Below, piece by piece: positions 35,929 through 44,010 of a stretch of DNA of 64,000 nt (position 1 is the first letter of the stretch; every line of letters begins with the position of its first letter). This DNA comes from Brumimicrobium sp035497735. Lineage in GTDB: Bacteria; Bacteroidota; Bacteroidia; Flavobacteriales_D; Crocinitomicaceae. The position numbers were made by a program, and so were the translations under genes. The stretch lies in contig DATJCX010000071.1 in NCBI GenBank assembly GCA_035497735.1, forward strand, positions 186,001 to 250,000, written 5' to 3'. The notes under the pieces are model-generated. The model ran no database searches and was not told the origin of the DNA. It was given only the letters and a program-made list of their open reading frames with translations.

Positions 35929-36753
35929 TTATTCTACGCTAAAATTCACATCGTAACTCGTATGTCTTCTAATATTCACCACTCTGTTGTTGTCTAACAA
36001 AAAGTATTGTCCTTTAATTCCTAGTAGTTTACCAGTGATTATAGGACTTTTGTCTAAGTTTAAACTAGTTACTTTCGTAGGAAATTTTAAAACAGGATAG
36101 TTGATTTCTGTTAAGTCATCTTCATCTGAAATATATTGTGAAATATCTTCTGGAAGCAACTCTTCTAATTGCCATTTTGTTTCTTCCAAATCAATGCTTT
36201 CATCAATGCTATTGGTCAGCATTTTTCTCCAGTTGGTTTTATCTGTGAATGAAGATTTAAGCGCAACTTCTATTACTCCAGCTAAATAACGATTGGGTGT
36301 TTCTGCTAGTTTAATCGCTGCACTTGCTCCTTGGTCTATCCAACGTATCGGTATTTGAGTTGAACGCGTAACACCTACTTTTACAACATCAGTTGCGGCT
36401 AAATAAACAAAGTGTGGCTGATTGTGATTTCTTTCTTCCCATTCAATATCACGACCTTCTCCTAGATGAGCGCGACATAATTCTGGTCTGATAATACATT
36501 CAGCAGATTCAGGTGAGTTTATAAAACAGTTGTAACAAAACCCTTGATTATAGGATGTTTTTGTTTTTACACCACAACTTTTACAGAAGATATCACCTTG
36601 GAAATTAAGCGTAATTGTTTTACCTAAAAATTCATTTAAACTCAATGTTTGATGCTCGCCTGTCTCTTTATTATGAAATAACATTTGATATTGAACTAGA
36701 TTGTTTTCGTCCAATTCCACTAACATTTTTCTTAATTCGCCTTTAATTTCCAT
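35929..36753 (-). CDS. DUF2797 protein with zinc ribbon
   Basis: 274 residues. Residues about 55-78 form a Zn ribbon (CKSCG and CYNC). The centre has FVYLAATDVVKVGVTRST, a GIY-YIG-like strand pair that is the recognisable part of DUF2797. No signal peptide. It is the third gene of a minus-strand unit (bifunctional nuclease, nucleoside transporter, this gene) with eight bases to the transporter. Biochemical role unknown; the GIY-YIG resemblance hints at DNA or RNA handling. Confidence 0.88.
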   Translation of the reverse strand: MEIKGELRKMLVELDENNLVQYQMLFHNKETGEHQTLSLNEFLGKTITLNFQGDIFCKSCGVKTKTSYNQGFCYNCFINSPESAECIIRPELCRAHLGEGRDIEWEERNHNQPHFVYLAATDVVKVGVTRSTQIPIRWIDQGASAAIKLAETPNRYLAGVIEVALKSSFTDKTNWRKMLTNSIDESIDLEETKWQLEELLPEDISQYISDEDDLTEINYPVLKFPTKVTSLNLDKSPIITGKLLGIKGQYFLLDNNRVVNIRRHTSYDVNFSVE

Positions 36754-36761
36754 TATTTATT

Positions 36762-38414
36762 TTAGTATAACATTCCAACTAGTGTTGCTGTAAGCATACA
36801 GGCTAGCGTTCCGGCAATCATTGAGACAAATCCATACTTTGCTAATACAGATCTTTTTTCTGGTGCCAATGCGCCTATTCCACCAACTTGAATCCCAATG
36901 GAAGAGAAGTTAGAGAATCCACACAATACATAGGTACCGATAATCACCGATTTTTGGGTTAACTCATCTTGTAGTTCAGCCAAATGTGGATAAGCTACAA
37001 ATTCGTTGATGATTGTTTTTTCTCCTAATAATTGGCCGATAATTGTAGCGTCTTGCCAGGGTGTTCCCATCAGCCATGCGAAAGGAGCAAGGATATAACC
37101 AACAATATATTGGAATGATAATTCTGTGTAAGAGTCTGATTTTGCTGCAATTATTTCATTTAAACCTGTATAGTGTCCAATTTTTCCAATTCCGTAGTTT
37201 ACAAGCGCAATTAAAGAAATAAAAACGATTAGCATTGCTGCTACGTTTACTGCCAATCTTAATCCGTCTGTAGTACCGTTTGCAATAGCTTCTAGTGCAT
37301 TAACTCCTAGTTTATCTTTAGGAATTCTTAAATCGGTATTTACTTGTTCCGTTTCTGGTAAGATGATTTTAGAGAAAACGATAGCTGCTGGTGCAGACAT
37401 CAAGGATGCCGTCAGTAAATGTTTTGCGAAGAATACTTGTTGTTGTGGATCATCTCCACCTAAGAATCCGATATAAGCTGCTAGAACTCCTCCGGCAATC
37501 GTTGCCATTCCTCCAGTCATTAAACATAGGATTTCACTATTTGTCATTTTATTCAAATAAGGCTTCACCAATAATGGAGCCTCAGTTTGACCTAAAAACA
37601 CATTACCGGCTGCTGAAATACTTTCTGCTCCAGATAGGTTCATTAAGCGTTTCATTACCCAAGCCATTCCGTAAACTAGCTTTTGTAATATTCCCCAGTA
37701 ATAAAACAAACTCGTAAGTGCAGAGAAAAAGATAACAGAAGGCAGTACCCAAGTAGCAAAGTTCATTACCATTGGATGCATTTCACCTGTTACAACGCTA
37801 CTAAATATGAAAAGTGCACCTTCGTGTGCCATTTCAATGACCTTCACAAAAGCTTTAGAAATAAAGTCGAATCCTCTTTCTACAAAAGGAACTTTTAAGA
37901 TTAAGAAGGCCAAAAAGATTTGTAATGAAATTCCTTTGACTATGATGGACCAGTTAATTCTACTTCTGTTCTTACTCAACAAAAATGCAGTAACCACCAA
38001 TGCTATAATCCCTAAAAAACCACGAAATAAACTATCCCACGAAAAGGACGTCTTTAGGTTTTTATCTTCAGTTAAATAGGTGATTCTATCCCCATCTTTT
38101 GAAAGCGATAATCTTCCTTTTTCTGTTTGTTTGTTGACTAGAACTGTGAAAAGTTCTTGAACAACAGAGTCGGAAATAGTACTTGTTAGTGTTAGTTGCT
38201 GATCGTTTAATACGTATGTTCCGGCGGCGTTTTTAGTTAAGATAGTATCATTTGTATAATACGTTCCGTCGGTGTTTAACTGAAGTTTGAAACTTCTTCT
38301 ATGCCATTCTTCAATGGTAATATTATCATTTTCTTTCGCAAAAACAGAGGTGAAAGAAAGTAGAATGAATAAAAAACCTAATCCTACTTTAAGAAGTCCT
38401 TTTGTTAATTTCAT
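36762..38414 (-). CDS. Na+/nucleoside symporter (CNT) with added N-terminal domain
   Basis: 550 residues. A signal peptide (KVGLGFLFILLSFTSVFA) and a soluble beta-rich domain of about 95 residues (DGTYYTNDTILTKNAAGTYV and following) precede the usual CNT core, which starts near residue 125. The core has the hallmark NVFLGQTEAPLLVKPYLN and SAPAAIVFSK, and the GFSNFSSIGIQVGG C-terminal motif. It should import nucleosides with Na+. The N-terminal domain would lie in the periplasm. Overlaps the upstream nuclease gene by 26 bases. Confidence 0.93.
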   Translation of the reverse strand: MKLTKGLLKVGLGFLFILLSFTSVFAKENDNITIEEWHRRSFKLQLNTDGTYYTNDTILTKNAAGTYVLNDQQLTLTSTISDSVVQELFTVLVNKQTEKGRLSLSKDGDRITYLTEDKNLKTSFSWDSLFRGFLGIIALVVTAFLLSKNRSRINWSIIVKGISLQIFLAFLILKVPFVERGFDFISKAFVKVIEMAHEGALFIFSSVVTGEMHPMVMNFATWVLPSVIFFSALTSLFYYWGILQKLVYGMAWVMKRLMNLSGAESISAAGNVFLGQTEAPLLVKPYLNKMTNSEILCLMTGGMATIAGGVLAAYIGFLGGDDPQQQVFFAKHLLTASLMSAPAAIVFSKIILPETEQVNTDLRIPKDKLGVNALEAIANGTTDGLRLAVNVAAMLIVFISLIALVNYGIGKIGHYTGLNEIIAAKSDSYTELSFQYIVGYILAPFAWLMGTPWQDATIIGQLLGEKTIINEFVAYPHLAELQDELTQKSVIIGTYVLCGFSNFSSIGIQVGGIGALAPEKRSVLAKYGFVSMIAGTLACMLTATLVGMLY

Positions 38415-38979
38415 CTCTAATTTTTGATGCTAGTTCATAATCTTCATTGTCAATAGCGTGTTGCAATTCTTCTTCCAATTCGCTAATACTCATTTTTGAA
38501 AGGTTTGCCTTGTCGTCTGTATCTTCAGTATGAGTTTGCGGTTGAAAAAAATCAGCATCTTCATCTTCTTGATCTAAACGTATTCCAGCGGAACCTAAAA
38601 TTGACTCGTAAGTATAAACATCACACTTGAATCTAACTGCCAAAGCAATAGCATCTGAGGTGCGTGCATCTATTTCTACTTCTAAACCATCTTTTTTACA
38701 AATTAATTTAGAATGGAAAATCCCCTCCTTTAAGTTGTATATGATTACTTCTTTTAAGACGATACTAAAAGCGTCTGCGAAGTTTTTAAATAAGTCATGT
38801 GTAAGTGGTCGGCTTGGGACCATGCTCTCTAATTCTATTGCAATCGCTTGAGCTTCGAAGCCACCAATAATAATAGGAAGTCTTCTTACACCGCCTACCT
38901 CAGATAATACCAAAGCATAAGCTCCAGACTGAGTTTGACTGTAAGACAATCCAATTATTTCAAGTTTTACTTTGTCCAT
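38389..38979 (-). CDS. Bifunctional nuclease (BFN) domain protein with UVR motif
   Basis: 196 residues. Residues 1-130 are a DUF151/BFN domain (LSEVGGVRRLPIIIGGFEAQAIAIELE). After an acidic linker, residues about 165-196 match the UvrB/UvrC (UVR) helix-pair motif: ISELEEELQHAIDNEDYELA. The family has been reported to cut DNA and RNA. It is the first gene of the unit with the nucleoside transporter and DUF2797. Confidence 0.92.
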   Translation of the reverse strand: MDKVKLEIIGLSYSQTQSGAYALVLSEVGGVRRLPIIIGGFEAQAIAIELESMVPSRPLTHDLFKNFADAFSIVLKEVIIYNLKEGIFHSKLICKKDGLEVEIDARTSDAIALAVRFKCDVYTYESILGSAGIRLDQEDEDADFFQPQTHTEDTDDKANLSKMSISELEEELQHAIDNEDYELASKIRDEINKRTS

Positions 38980-39015
38980 AAGAGGTGAAAGTTCTTCAAT
39001 TTGATAAATTATATA

Positions 39016-39047
39016 AAAATTTAGGGAAGCACTGGCCTCCCTAAATA
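39016..39047 (-). terminator. Terminator of etfBA
   Basis: Stem tttaggga/tccctaaa with a 10-base loop, T-rich on the minus-strand side. Lies 40 bases after the etfA stop. Confidence 0.7.
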
Positions 39048-39086
39048 TACAACAATTATGTAAAAATAATATTTATTCTTGAATGA

Positions 39087-40028
39087 TTAGTTAGAAGCTT
39101 TGAATTTTTTTACTGCTTCAATCAAACGAGGTACTACTTCGAAGGCATCTCCAACCACTCCATAGTCAGCTGCCTTAAAGAAGGGAGCCTCTGGATCTGT
39201 GTTGATTACAACGATAGTCTTAGAACCGTTAACCCCAGCTAAATGCTGAATTGCACCAGAAATTCCAACTGCAATGTAAAGGTTTGGACGGATTGCAACT
39301 CCAGTTTGTCCAACGTGCTCGTGGTGAGGTCTCCAGTCTGAATCTGAAACTGGACGTGAACATGCTGTTGCAGCACCTAATTCTTTTGCTAATTCTTCAA
39401 TCATTCCCCAGTTTTCAGGACCTTTTAATCCACGACCTGCAGAAACAACTAATTCAGCTTCTGGTAATGGAATGTCTCCTTCTGGAATTTTTGTTTCCTT
39501 AACTATAACTCTTGTTGTACCTGCGTTTCCGTTGAAGTCTTCAACAGCCGCATCAGTACCTGTTTCCTCTAATGGAATTGAGTTTGGAAGTAAAGAAATT
39601 ACCTTTTTATCTGTATTTACTTTAACGTATCCAAAAGCCTTTCCTGAGAAAACATTTACAGGAATAGTTCCTTCAGCAGTTGGTAAACCAATTGCACCAG
39701 CAACTAAACCAGCATTTAATTTTACCGCTAAACGAGGTGCAGCAGCTTTTCCAACTAAATCGTCAGAGAAGATAATCGTGTTTGCACCAGCTTGTTCAGC
39801 TGCAGTTTTTACCAAGTTAGCAATTTGTTGATCATCAATTCCTTCGAATGAACGGTCAACTAAAACTTTGCTAGCTCCATATACCCCAAGTTTTGCTAAA
39901 GTAGCATCACTTGCATTTCCGTTTGTTACAACTGTAACGTCTCCTAATTTTTTTCCGTATGTAACGGTTTCAAAAGCATTTTTTGCAATCTTATCACCAT
40001 TACTATTTACATATACTAAAACTGACAT
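39087..40028 (-). CDS. etfA: Electron transfer flavoprotein, alpha subunit
   Basis: 313 residues. The C-terminal FAD domain has VVSAGRGLKGPENW, VGQTGVAIRPNLYIAVGISGAIQHLAG and NTDPEAPFFKAADYGVVGDA, the ETF-alpha signature. With EtfB it takes electrons from acyl-CoA dehydrogenases to ETF-ubiquinone oxidoreductase. It follows etfB by 22 bases. Beta-oxidation genes at 54.7-56.7 kb fit the same metabolism. Confidence 0.97.
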   Translation of the reverse strand: MSVLVYVNSNGDKIAKNAFETVTYGKKLGDVTVVTNGNASDATLAKLGVYGASKVLVDRSFEGIDDQQIANLVKTAAEQAGANTIIFSDDLVGKAAAPRLAVKLNAGLVAGAIGLPTAEGTIPVNVFSGKAFGYVKVNTDKKVISLLPNSIPLEETGTDAAVEDFNGNAGTTRVIVKETKIPEGDIPLPEAELVVSAGRGLKGPENWGMIEELAKELGAATACSRPVSDSDWRPHHEHVGQTGVAIRPNLYIAVGISGAIQHLAGVNGSKTIVVINTDPEAPFFKAADYGVVGDAFEVVPRLIEAVKKFKASN

Positions 40029-40050
40029 ATTCTAAATTTTTTAAGTGTGA

Positions 40051-40791
40051 TTAAATTACTTTTGCTTCGTTGTGTAACAATGCTACTAATTCATCCATGT
40101 TTGCTGGATCAATTAATTTAACAGCAGACTTTGGCGCAGGTAAAGAATATTTAACGTATTCTGTTAATTTCGCTACGTTTGAAGGCTCAACTACCGCTAA
40201 AGGCTTTGTTCTAGCAGCCATAATTCCTCTCATGTTTGGAATTCTTGCTTCCGCCATTCCTTTTAAACAGCTAACTACTATTGGTAACTCAACCTCAACA
40301 GTTTGAACTCCTCCAGTAATTTCTCTATCTAAAGATGCTGTAGATCCGTTTATTTCTAAACGCTCAGCTAATGAAATAAATGGCATGTCTAAATGCTCTG
40401 CTACCATTGACCCAACTTGTGAACCATTGTAATCAATCGTTTCCTTTCCTAATAGTACAACATCAAAATTGTTAGCTTTTGCGTAGTTTGCAATCTCTGC
40501 AGCAACTTGTGAAGCTTCAACTGCCTCAGTGTTAATTCTTACTGCATCATCTGCTCCAATTGCTAAAGCTTTACGAATTGTAGGCTCGTCTTCAGCACCT
40601 CCAATTGTAATTGTTGTAACTGTGCCTCCGTGAGCTTCTTTTAATTCAATCCCTTTTACAAGTGCATACCACTCATCGTATGGGTTAACGATGTATTTTA
40701 CTCCATTCGTATCAAATTTTGTATCGCCATCTGTGAATGCGATTTTTGATGTTGTATCTGGAGCCTTGCTTATACAAACTAGTACTTTCAT
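40051..40791 (-). CDS. etfB: Electron transfer flavoprotein, beta subunit
   Basis: 246 residues starting MKVLVCISKAPDTTSKIAF. AMP-binding and subunit-contact segments are intact: VNPYDEWYALVKGIELKE, GADDAVRINTE, LLGKETIDYNGSQVG and PNMRGIMAARTKPL. It pairs with EtfA encoded directly downstream. Confidence 0.97.
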   Translation of the reverse strand: MKVLVCISKAPDTTSKIAFTDGDTKFDTNGVKYIVNPYDEWYALVKGIELKEAHGGTVTTITIGGAEDEPTIRKALAIGADDAVRINTEAVEASQVAAEIANYAKANNFDVVLLGKETIDYNGSQVGSMVAEHLDMPFISLAERLEINGSTASLDREITGGVQTVEVELPIVVSCLKGMAEARIPNMRGIMAARTKPLAVVEPSNVAKLTEYVKYSLPAPKSAVKLIDPANMDELVALLHNEAKVI

Positions 40792-40825
40792 ATATATCTA
40801 TATTTACGTATTAATACTTTTTGTA

Positions 40826-40833
40826 CAAAAATA
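40826..40833 (-). promoter_or_regulatory. Promoter -7 element for etfBA
   Basis: TATTTTTG on the minus strand, 34 bases before the etfB ATG. Confidence 0.5.
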
Positions 40834-40927
40834 AAAAAAAGTTTTGATTAATCAGTCATATTACAATGTATGCATAGTAATTTGTGATTTTTATCACTTT
40901 AAAGAGTTTGTTTTACTTGTTTCTTTC

Positions 40928-40935
40928 TATTTTTG
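40928..40935 (+). promoter_or_regulatory. Promoter -7 element for the RPE-CBS/aldolase operon
   Basis: TATTTTTG six bases before the lipoprotein ATG (40942), with a TTTG about 20 bases upstream that fits the -33 element. Confidence 0.55.
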
Positions 40936-40941
40936 AGCATT

Positions 40942-41331
40942 ATGAAGAAAATTGGAGTTGGTATTTTGCTTTTCTTAGCATTCGTTTCTTGTGGTGTGAA
41001 TATGGGTGACCGGATTGACACGGAAAGTTTAAGCGTTTATTTCCTTCCTGGTGTAGAAAAGGACCAAGCTGTTGCCTTTGCTGAGTATTGGAGAGACAAT
41101 GGTTTCTTAGGAGAAAATAAACAGGTAATTCAGTTGGAAAAGGAAAAAGATGTTATCTTGATTAAATTAATTGAGAAAGAAAATTTTCACAACGAACCAA
41201 TTTCAATTACGGAAGAAGCAATGTTACAAGATTTAGAGCGTTATTTAAAAAGAAACATTTTTCAGCGTGAAGTGGAAATTGTGATTACAGATAATACTTT
41301 TCGTCCCATTTTAAAAAGACAAAACGAATGA
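40942..41331 (+). CDS. Small lipoprotein, first gene of the operon
   Basis: The ATG at 40942 is used rather than the TTG at 40933 because the lipobox then falls correctly (LLFLAFVSC, Cys17). 129 residues, rich in Glu and Lys, with no family I recognise. Its stop overlaps the start of the RPE-CBS gene by four bases (atga). The tight coupling suggests a role in the same process, perhaps at the envelope where the product might be used. Confidence 0.8.
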   Translation: MKKIGVGILLFLAFVSCGVNMGDRIDTESLSVYFLPGVEKDQAVAFAEYWRDNGFLGENKQVIQLEKEKDVILIKLIEKENFHNEPISITEEAMLQDLERYLKRNIFQREVEIVITDNTFRPILKRQNE

Positions 41332-42329
41332 AGATATCAGGTTCAATATATTCTGATAAAAACAGAGAACTAAAAGAAACAATTACGGACTTACAAGCAC
41401 ACCAAGTGGATATGTTACATGTGGACTGTAACGATGATGTTTCAGTATTTGAAGACATTAAACAAATCAGAACATGGTGCGATTTGCCCATAGATTTACA
41501 TATTATAACGGAAACGCCTGAAAAGTACTTCGGTTTATTGAGAGAAACGCCAGTTGAATTTGTGACTTTCCAATATGAACAGTTGAAAGAGAAATTGGTG
41601 ATTCCAGCGGATATCAAAGGAGAAAAAGGCTTGGGAATTATTACGCCTACATCAATTGATGTTTTTGATGCGTATGCAGATTTTGATTTTATCCTAATGA
41701 TGGCTACAATTCCTGGACAAAGCGGTGGTGTTTTTGCACCCGAGAATTTTCAGAAAATCAATCATTTTAAAAAGAAGTACCCATCTAAAAACGTTCATGT
41801 TGATGGTGGTGTAAACGGAGAAGTTTCTTTTATTTTAAGAAATATGGGAGTGCATGCTTCTGTTTCTGGTAGTTTCTTGTTTAAAAACGTGAGTATTGGT
41901 CAGGCCTTGATGGATCTAACAAGAAGGGCGATTAAGTCGCAATTTAAAGTGAGAGATTTCATGATTCCTATCCAAGAATGTCCATTGGTTCAGTATGATT
42001 CTATGACTTTCAAAAGTGTATTAGAATCGATTGATGCCGGTAAGCAAGGTTTTACTTTGGTGGAAGAAAACAATCAGTTTAAAGGAATTATTTCCAATGC
42101 TGATGTTAGAAAAGCGTTGATTAGGAATTTTAATGATTTACAACAAGTTGATGCACAGAAAATGGTGAATGAACATCCTGTGATTATCAGTGCAGATGCC
42201 AATGTTACGGAAATGCTTAATGTGGTACGAAGCAAGAGTTTTCCTGTTATGTATATGCCTGTTGTAAATGGAGGAAATAAAGTGGAAGGGATTATAACCT
42301 TCATCAATTTAATTAAAGGAGAAATATGA
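41328..42329 (+). CDS. Ribulose-phosphate 3-epimerase-like domain fused to two CBS domains
   Basis: 333 residues. Residues 1-200 follow the RPE (beta/alpha)8 pattern and keep the metal and acid/base residues: His31 and Asp33 in LHVDCND, His58 in DLHII, Asp159 in VHVDGGVN, plus a phosphate-site VSGSFLF. The NPGFGGQ loop of RPE is changed to IPGQSGG. Residues 207-333 are a CBS pair (FKVRDFMIPIQ, MVNEHPVIISADANVTEM), the module that follows the SIS domain in arabinose-5-phosphate isomerase (KdsD). A canonical rpe exists at 56699-57361, so this copy probably has another sugar phosphate as substrate and nucleotide control through CBS. Overlaps both neighbours by four bases. Confidence 0.85.
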   Translation: MKISGSIYSDKNRELKETITDLQAHQVDMLHVDCNDDVSVFEDIKQIRTWCDLPIDLHIITETPEKYFGLLRETPVEFVTFQYEQLKEKLVIPADIKGEKGLGIITPTSIDVFDAYADFDFILMMATIPGQSGGVFAPENFQKINHFKKKYPSKNVHVDGGVNGEVSFILRNMGVHASVSGSFLFKNVSIGQALMDLTRRAIKSQFKVRDFMIPIQECPLVQYDSMTFKSVLESIDAGKQGFTLVEENNQFKGIISNADVRKALIRNFNDLQQVDAQKMVNEHPVIISADANVTEMLNVVRSKSFPVMYMPVVNGGNKVEGIITFINLIKGEI

Positions 42330-43324
42330 TTTTAAGATTAAAGAATAATGTCAATGCGAGTGAATTAGCGCAATTGGCTGAGAAGTTCAAAGCTTTTGGT
42401 ATTAATTATAAGGAAGGACAATTTTTAATTACTTCTTCATCTGTGAAGGAAGTTCCGAATGGTTTAGAAAATTTAGTGAATGAATCATGGGTTTTCCCGA
42501 ATGATATGCAATTGTCTTCTCGTGAATTTCAAAGAGAAACAAGAGAAATTAGGATCGGTGATTTAACCATCGGTGGAAATACGAAAAATACGATTTTAAT
42601 TGGCGGACCTTGTTCTGTTGAATCGGAAGAACAAATCCAAGAAAGCGCTCAGTTTATCAAATCTTTAGGTCTGACAACACTAAGAGGTGGTTGCTACAAA
42701 CCAAGAACGAGTCCTTACAGTTTCCAAGGTTTAGGTTACGAAGGGTTGATGTTGTTGAAGAAAATGCGTGAGGAACATGGTTTAAAAGTTATCACAGAAG
42801 TGAGAGACTCTACGCATGTTCAAGATGTTATTGAGCACAGTGATATTATCCAAATCGGAGCAAAAGCAATGTATGATCAAGGAATCTTACGTGCTTGTGC
42901 AAAGATTGATAAACCTGTTTTGTTAAAACGTGGTTTTGGTTCTACACTTCAGGAATTTGTTCAAGCTGCAGAGTTTATTCTAGCAGGAGGAAATGACCAA
43001 GTTATTCTTTGTGAAAGAGGTATTCGTACTTTTGAAACCAACACGCGTTTTACATTGGACTTATGTGGTGTTGCTTATTTACAAGAATATACAAACTTGC
43101 CAATCATTTTAGACCCAAGTCATGCACTAGGATATAGATATGGAATTGAAAGTTTATCAAAAGCTTGTGTAGCGATGGGGGTTGATGGATTGCTTGTAGA
43201 AACGCATCCGAATCCAGCTGTAGCTAAATCTGATGCAAGTCAACAATTGACACACGAACAATTTAAAACTCTAAAATCGGCAATTGAGCCTGTTGCAGCA
43301 AGTGTTGGATATAAAATAGTATAA
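42326..43324 (+). CDS. DAHP/KDO8P synthase-type aldolase (AroF I-beta)
   Basis: 332 residues. Residues 1-70 are a ferredoxin-like regulatory domain as in T. maritima DAHP synthase. The barrel has metal ligands Cys96 (GGPCSVES), His266 (LDPSHALG), Glu292 (LLVETHPNP) and Asp303 (AKSDAS), all at the spacing of DAHP synthase. KPRTS (125-129) is the erythrose-4-phosphate type rather than the KDO8P-synthase type. The usual GARNMQNFELL segment reads GAKAMYDQGIL, a change next to the substrate pocket. It condenses PEP with an aldose phosphate; normal DAHP synthesis is possible, but the operon with a KdsC phosphatase argues for a sugar acid. Coupled on both sides. Confidence 0.88.
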   Translation: MILRLKNNVNASELAQLAEKFKAFGINYKEGQFLITSSSVKEVPNGLENLVNESWVFPNDMQLSSREFQRETREIRIGDLTIGGNTKNTILIGGPCSVESEEQIQESAQFIKSLGLTTLRGGCYKPRTSPYSFQGLGYEGLMLLKKMREEHGLKVITEVRDSTHVQDVIEHSDIIQIGAKAMYDQGILRACAKIDKPVLLKRGFGSTLQEFVQAAEFILAGGNDQVILCERGIRTFETNTRFTLDLCGVAYLQEYTNLPIILDPSHALGYRYGIESLSKACVAMGVDGLLVETHPNPAVAKSDASQQLTHEQFKTLKSAIEPVAASVGYKIV

Positions 43325-43989
43325 TGAGTTTACTAGCAAAAAATATAGCATTTATATTGAATAGAAGGGGAGAGGAATTGAATAAATTCCTTTCTCTTTA
43401 TCAAGTTTCCAAGGTTGAAGATTTAAGCTATTACCAATTGAAAGACTTTTGTGCAAATGAAGGAGTGAGTCTTGTCAACTTAATGAATTTTAACTTCACT
43501 ATTGACCAAGAAAAAACAAAGAATATCAAGTTGTTGATACTCGATGTTGATGGGGTGATGACAGACGGTGGAATGTATTTTGCAGAAAGTGGTGATCAAT
43601 TTAAAAAGTACAATACCAAAGATGGAATGGGAATTATGCAGTTACGAAAGTATAGACCCGAAATTCAATTGGGTATTATTTCTTCTGGTTTTAAATTGGA
43701 AATGGTTAAAGCACGTGCAGAATTATTGAAAATTCAGCATGTATATGTAGGAAGAGATCCAAAAATGGAAATCTTAAACTCTTGGTGTGAAAAGTTTGAC
43801 TTGCAATTGTCTGAAGTTGCTATTATTGGTGATGATATCAATGATTTAGAGGTGATGCAAAATGTTGGTTTTTCTGCTTGTCCTGCCGACGCTGTTCCTG
43901 CTGTTAAGGCGAATGTTGATTTGGTTTTACAATTGGAAGGCGGTAGAGGTTGTGTGCGTGAATTAATTGATGGTTATTTCATGAGTTGA
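43324..43989 (+). CDS. KdsC-like HAD phosphatase with added N-terminal domain
   Basis: 221 residues, about 50 longer than KdsC. Residues 68-221 are the HAD domain: nucleophile Asp75 and acid/base Asp77 in ILDVDGVMTDGG, Ser motif II in LGIISSGF, motif IV in IIGDDINDLEVM. This is the tetrameric YrbI/KdsC class, which removes phosphate from KDO-8-P or related sugar-acid phosphates. Residues 1-62 form an all-helical unit whose end (LKDFCANEGVSLVNLMNFN) resembles the last helices of an XRE-type HTH; this is tentative. The start overlaps the aldolase stop by one base (taatg). Confidence 0.88.
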   Translation: MSLLAKNIAFILNRRGEELNKFLSLYQVSKVEDLSYYQLKDFCANEGVSLVNLMNFNFTIDQEKTKNIKLLILDVDGVMTDGGMYFAESGDQFKKYNTKDGMGIMQLRKYRPEIQLGIISSGFKLEMVKARAELLKIQHVYVGRDPKMEILNSWCEKFDLQLSEVAIIGDDINDLEVMQNVGFSACPADAVPAVKANVDLVLQLEGGRGCVRELIDGYFMS

Positions 43990-44010
43990 TTCGAAATGAT
44001 ATAATACCCT

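Noticed and set aside
41328..42329. Annotation as arabinose-5-phosphate isomerase (KdsD) because of the CBS pair
   Set aside because: No SIS domain; residues His31/Asp33/His58/Asp159 follow the RPE barrel instead.
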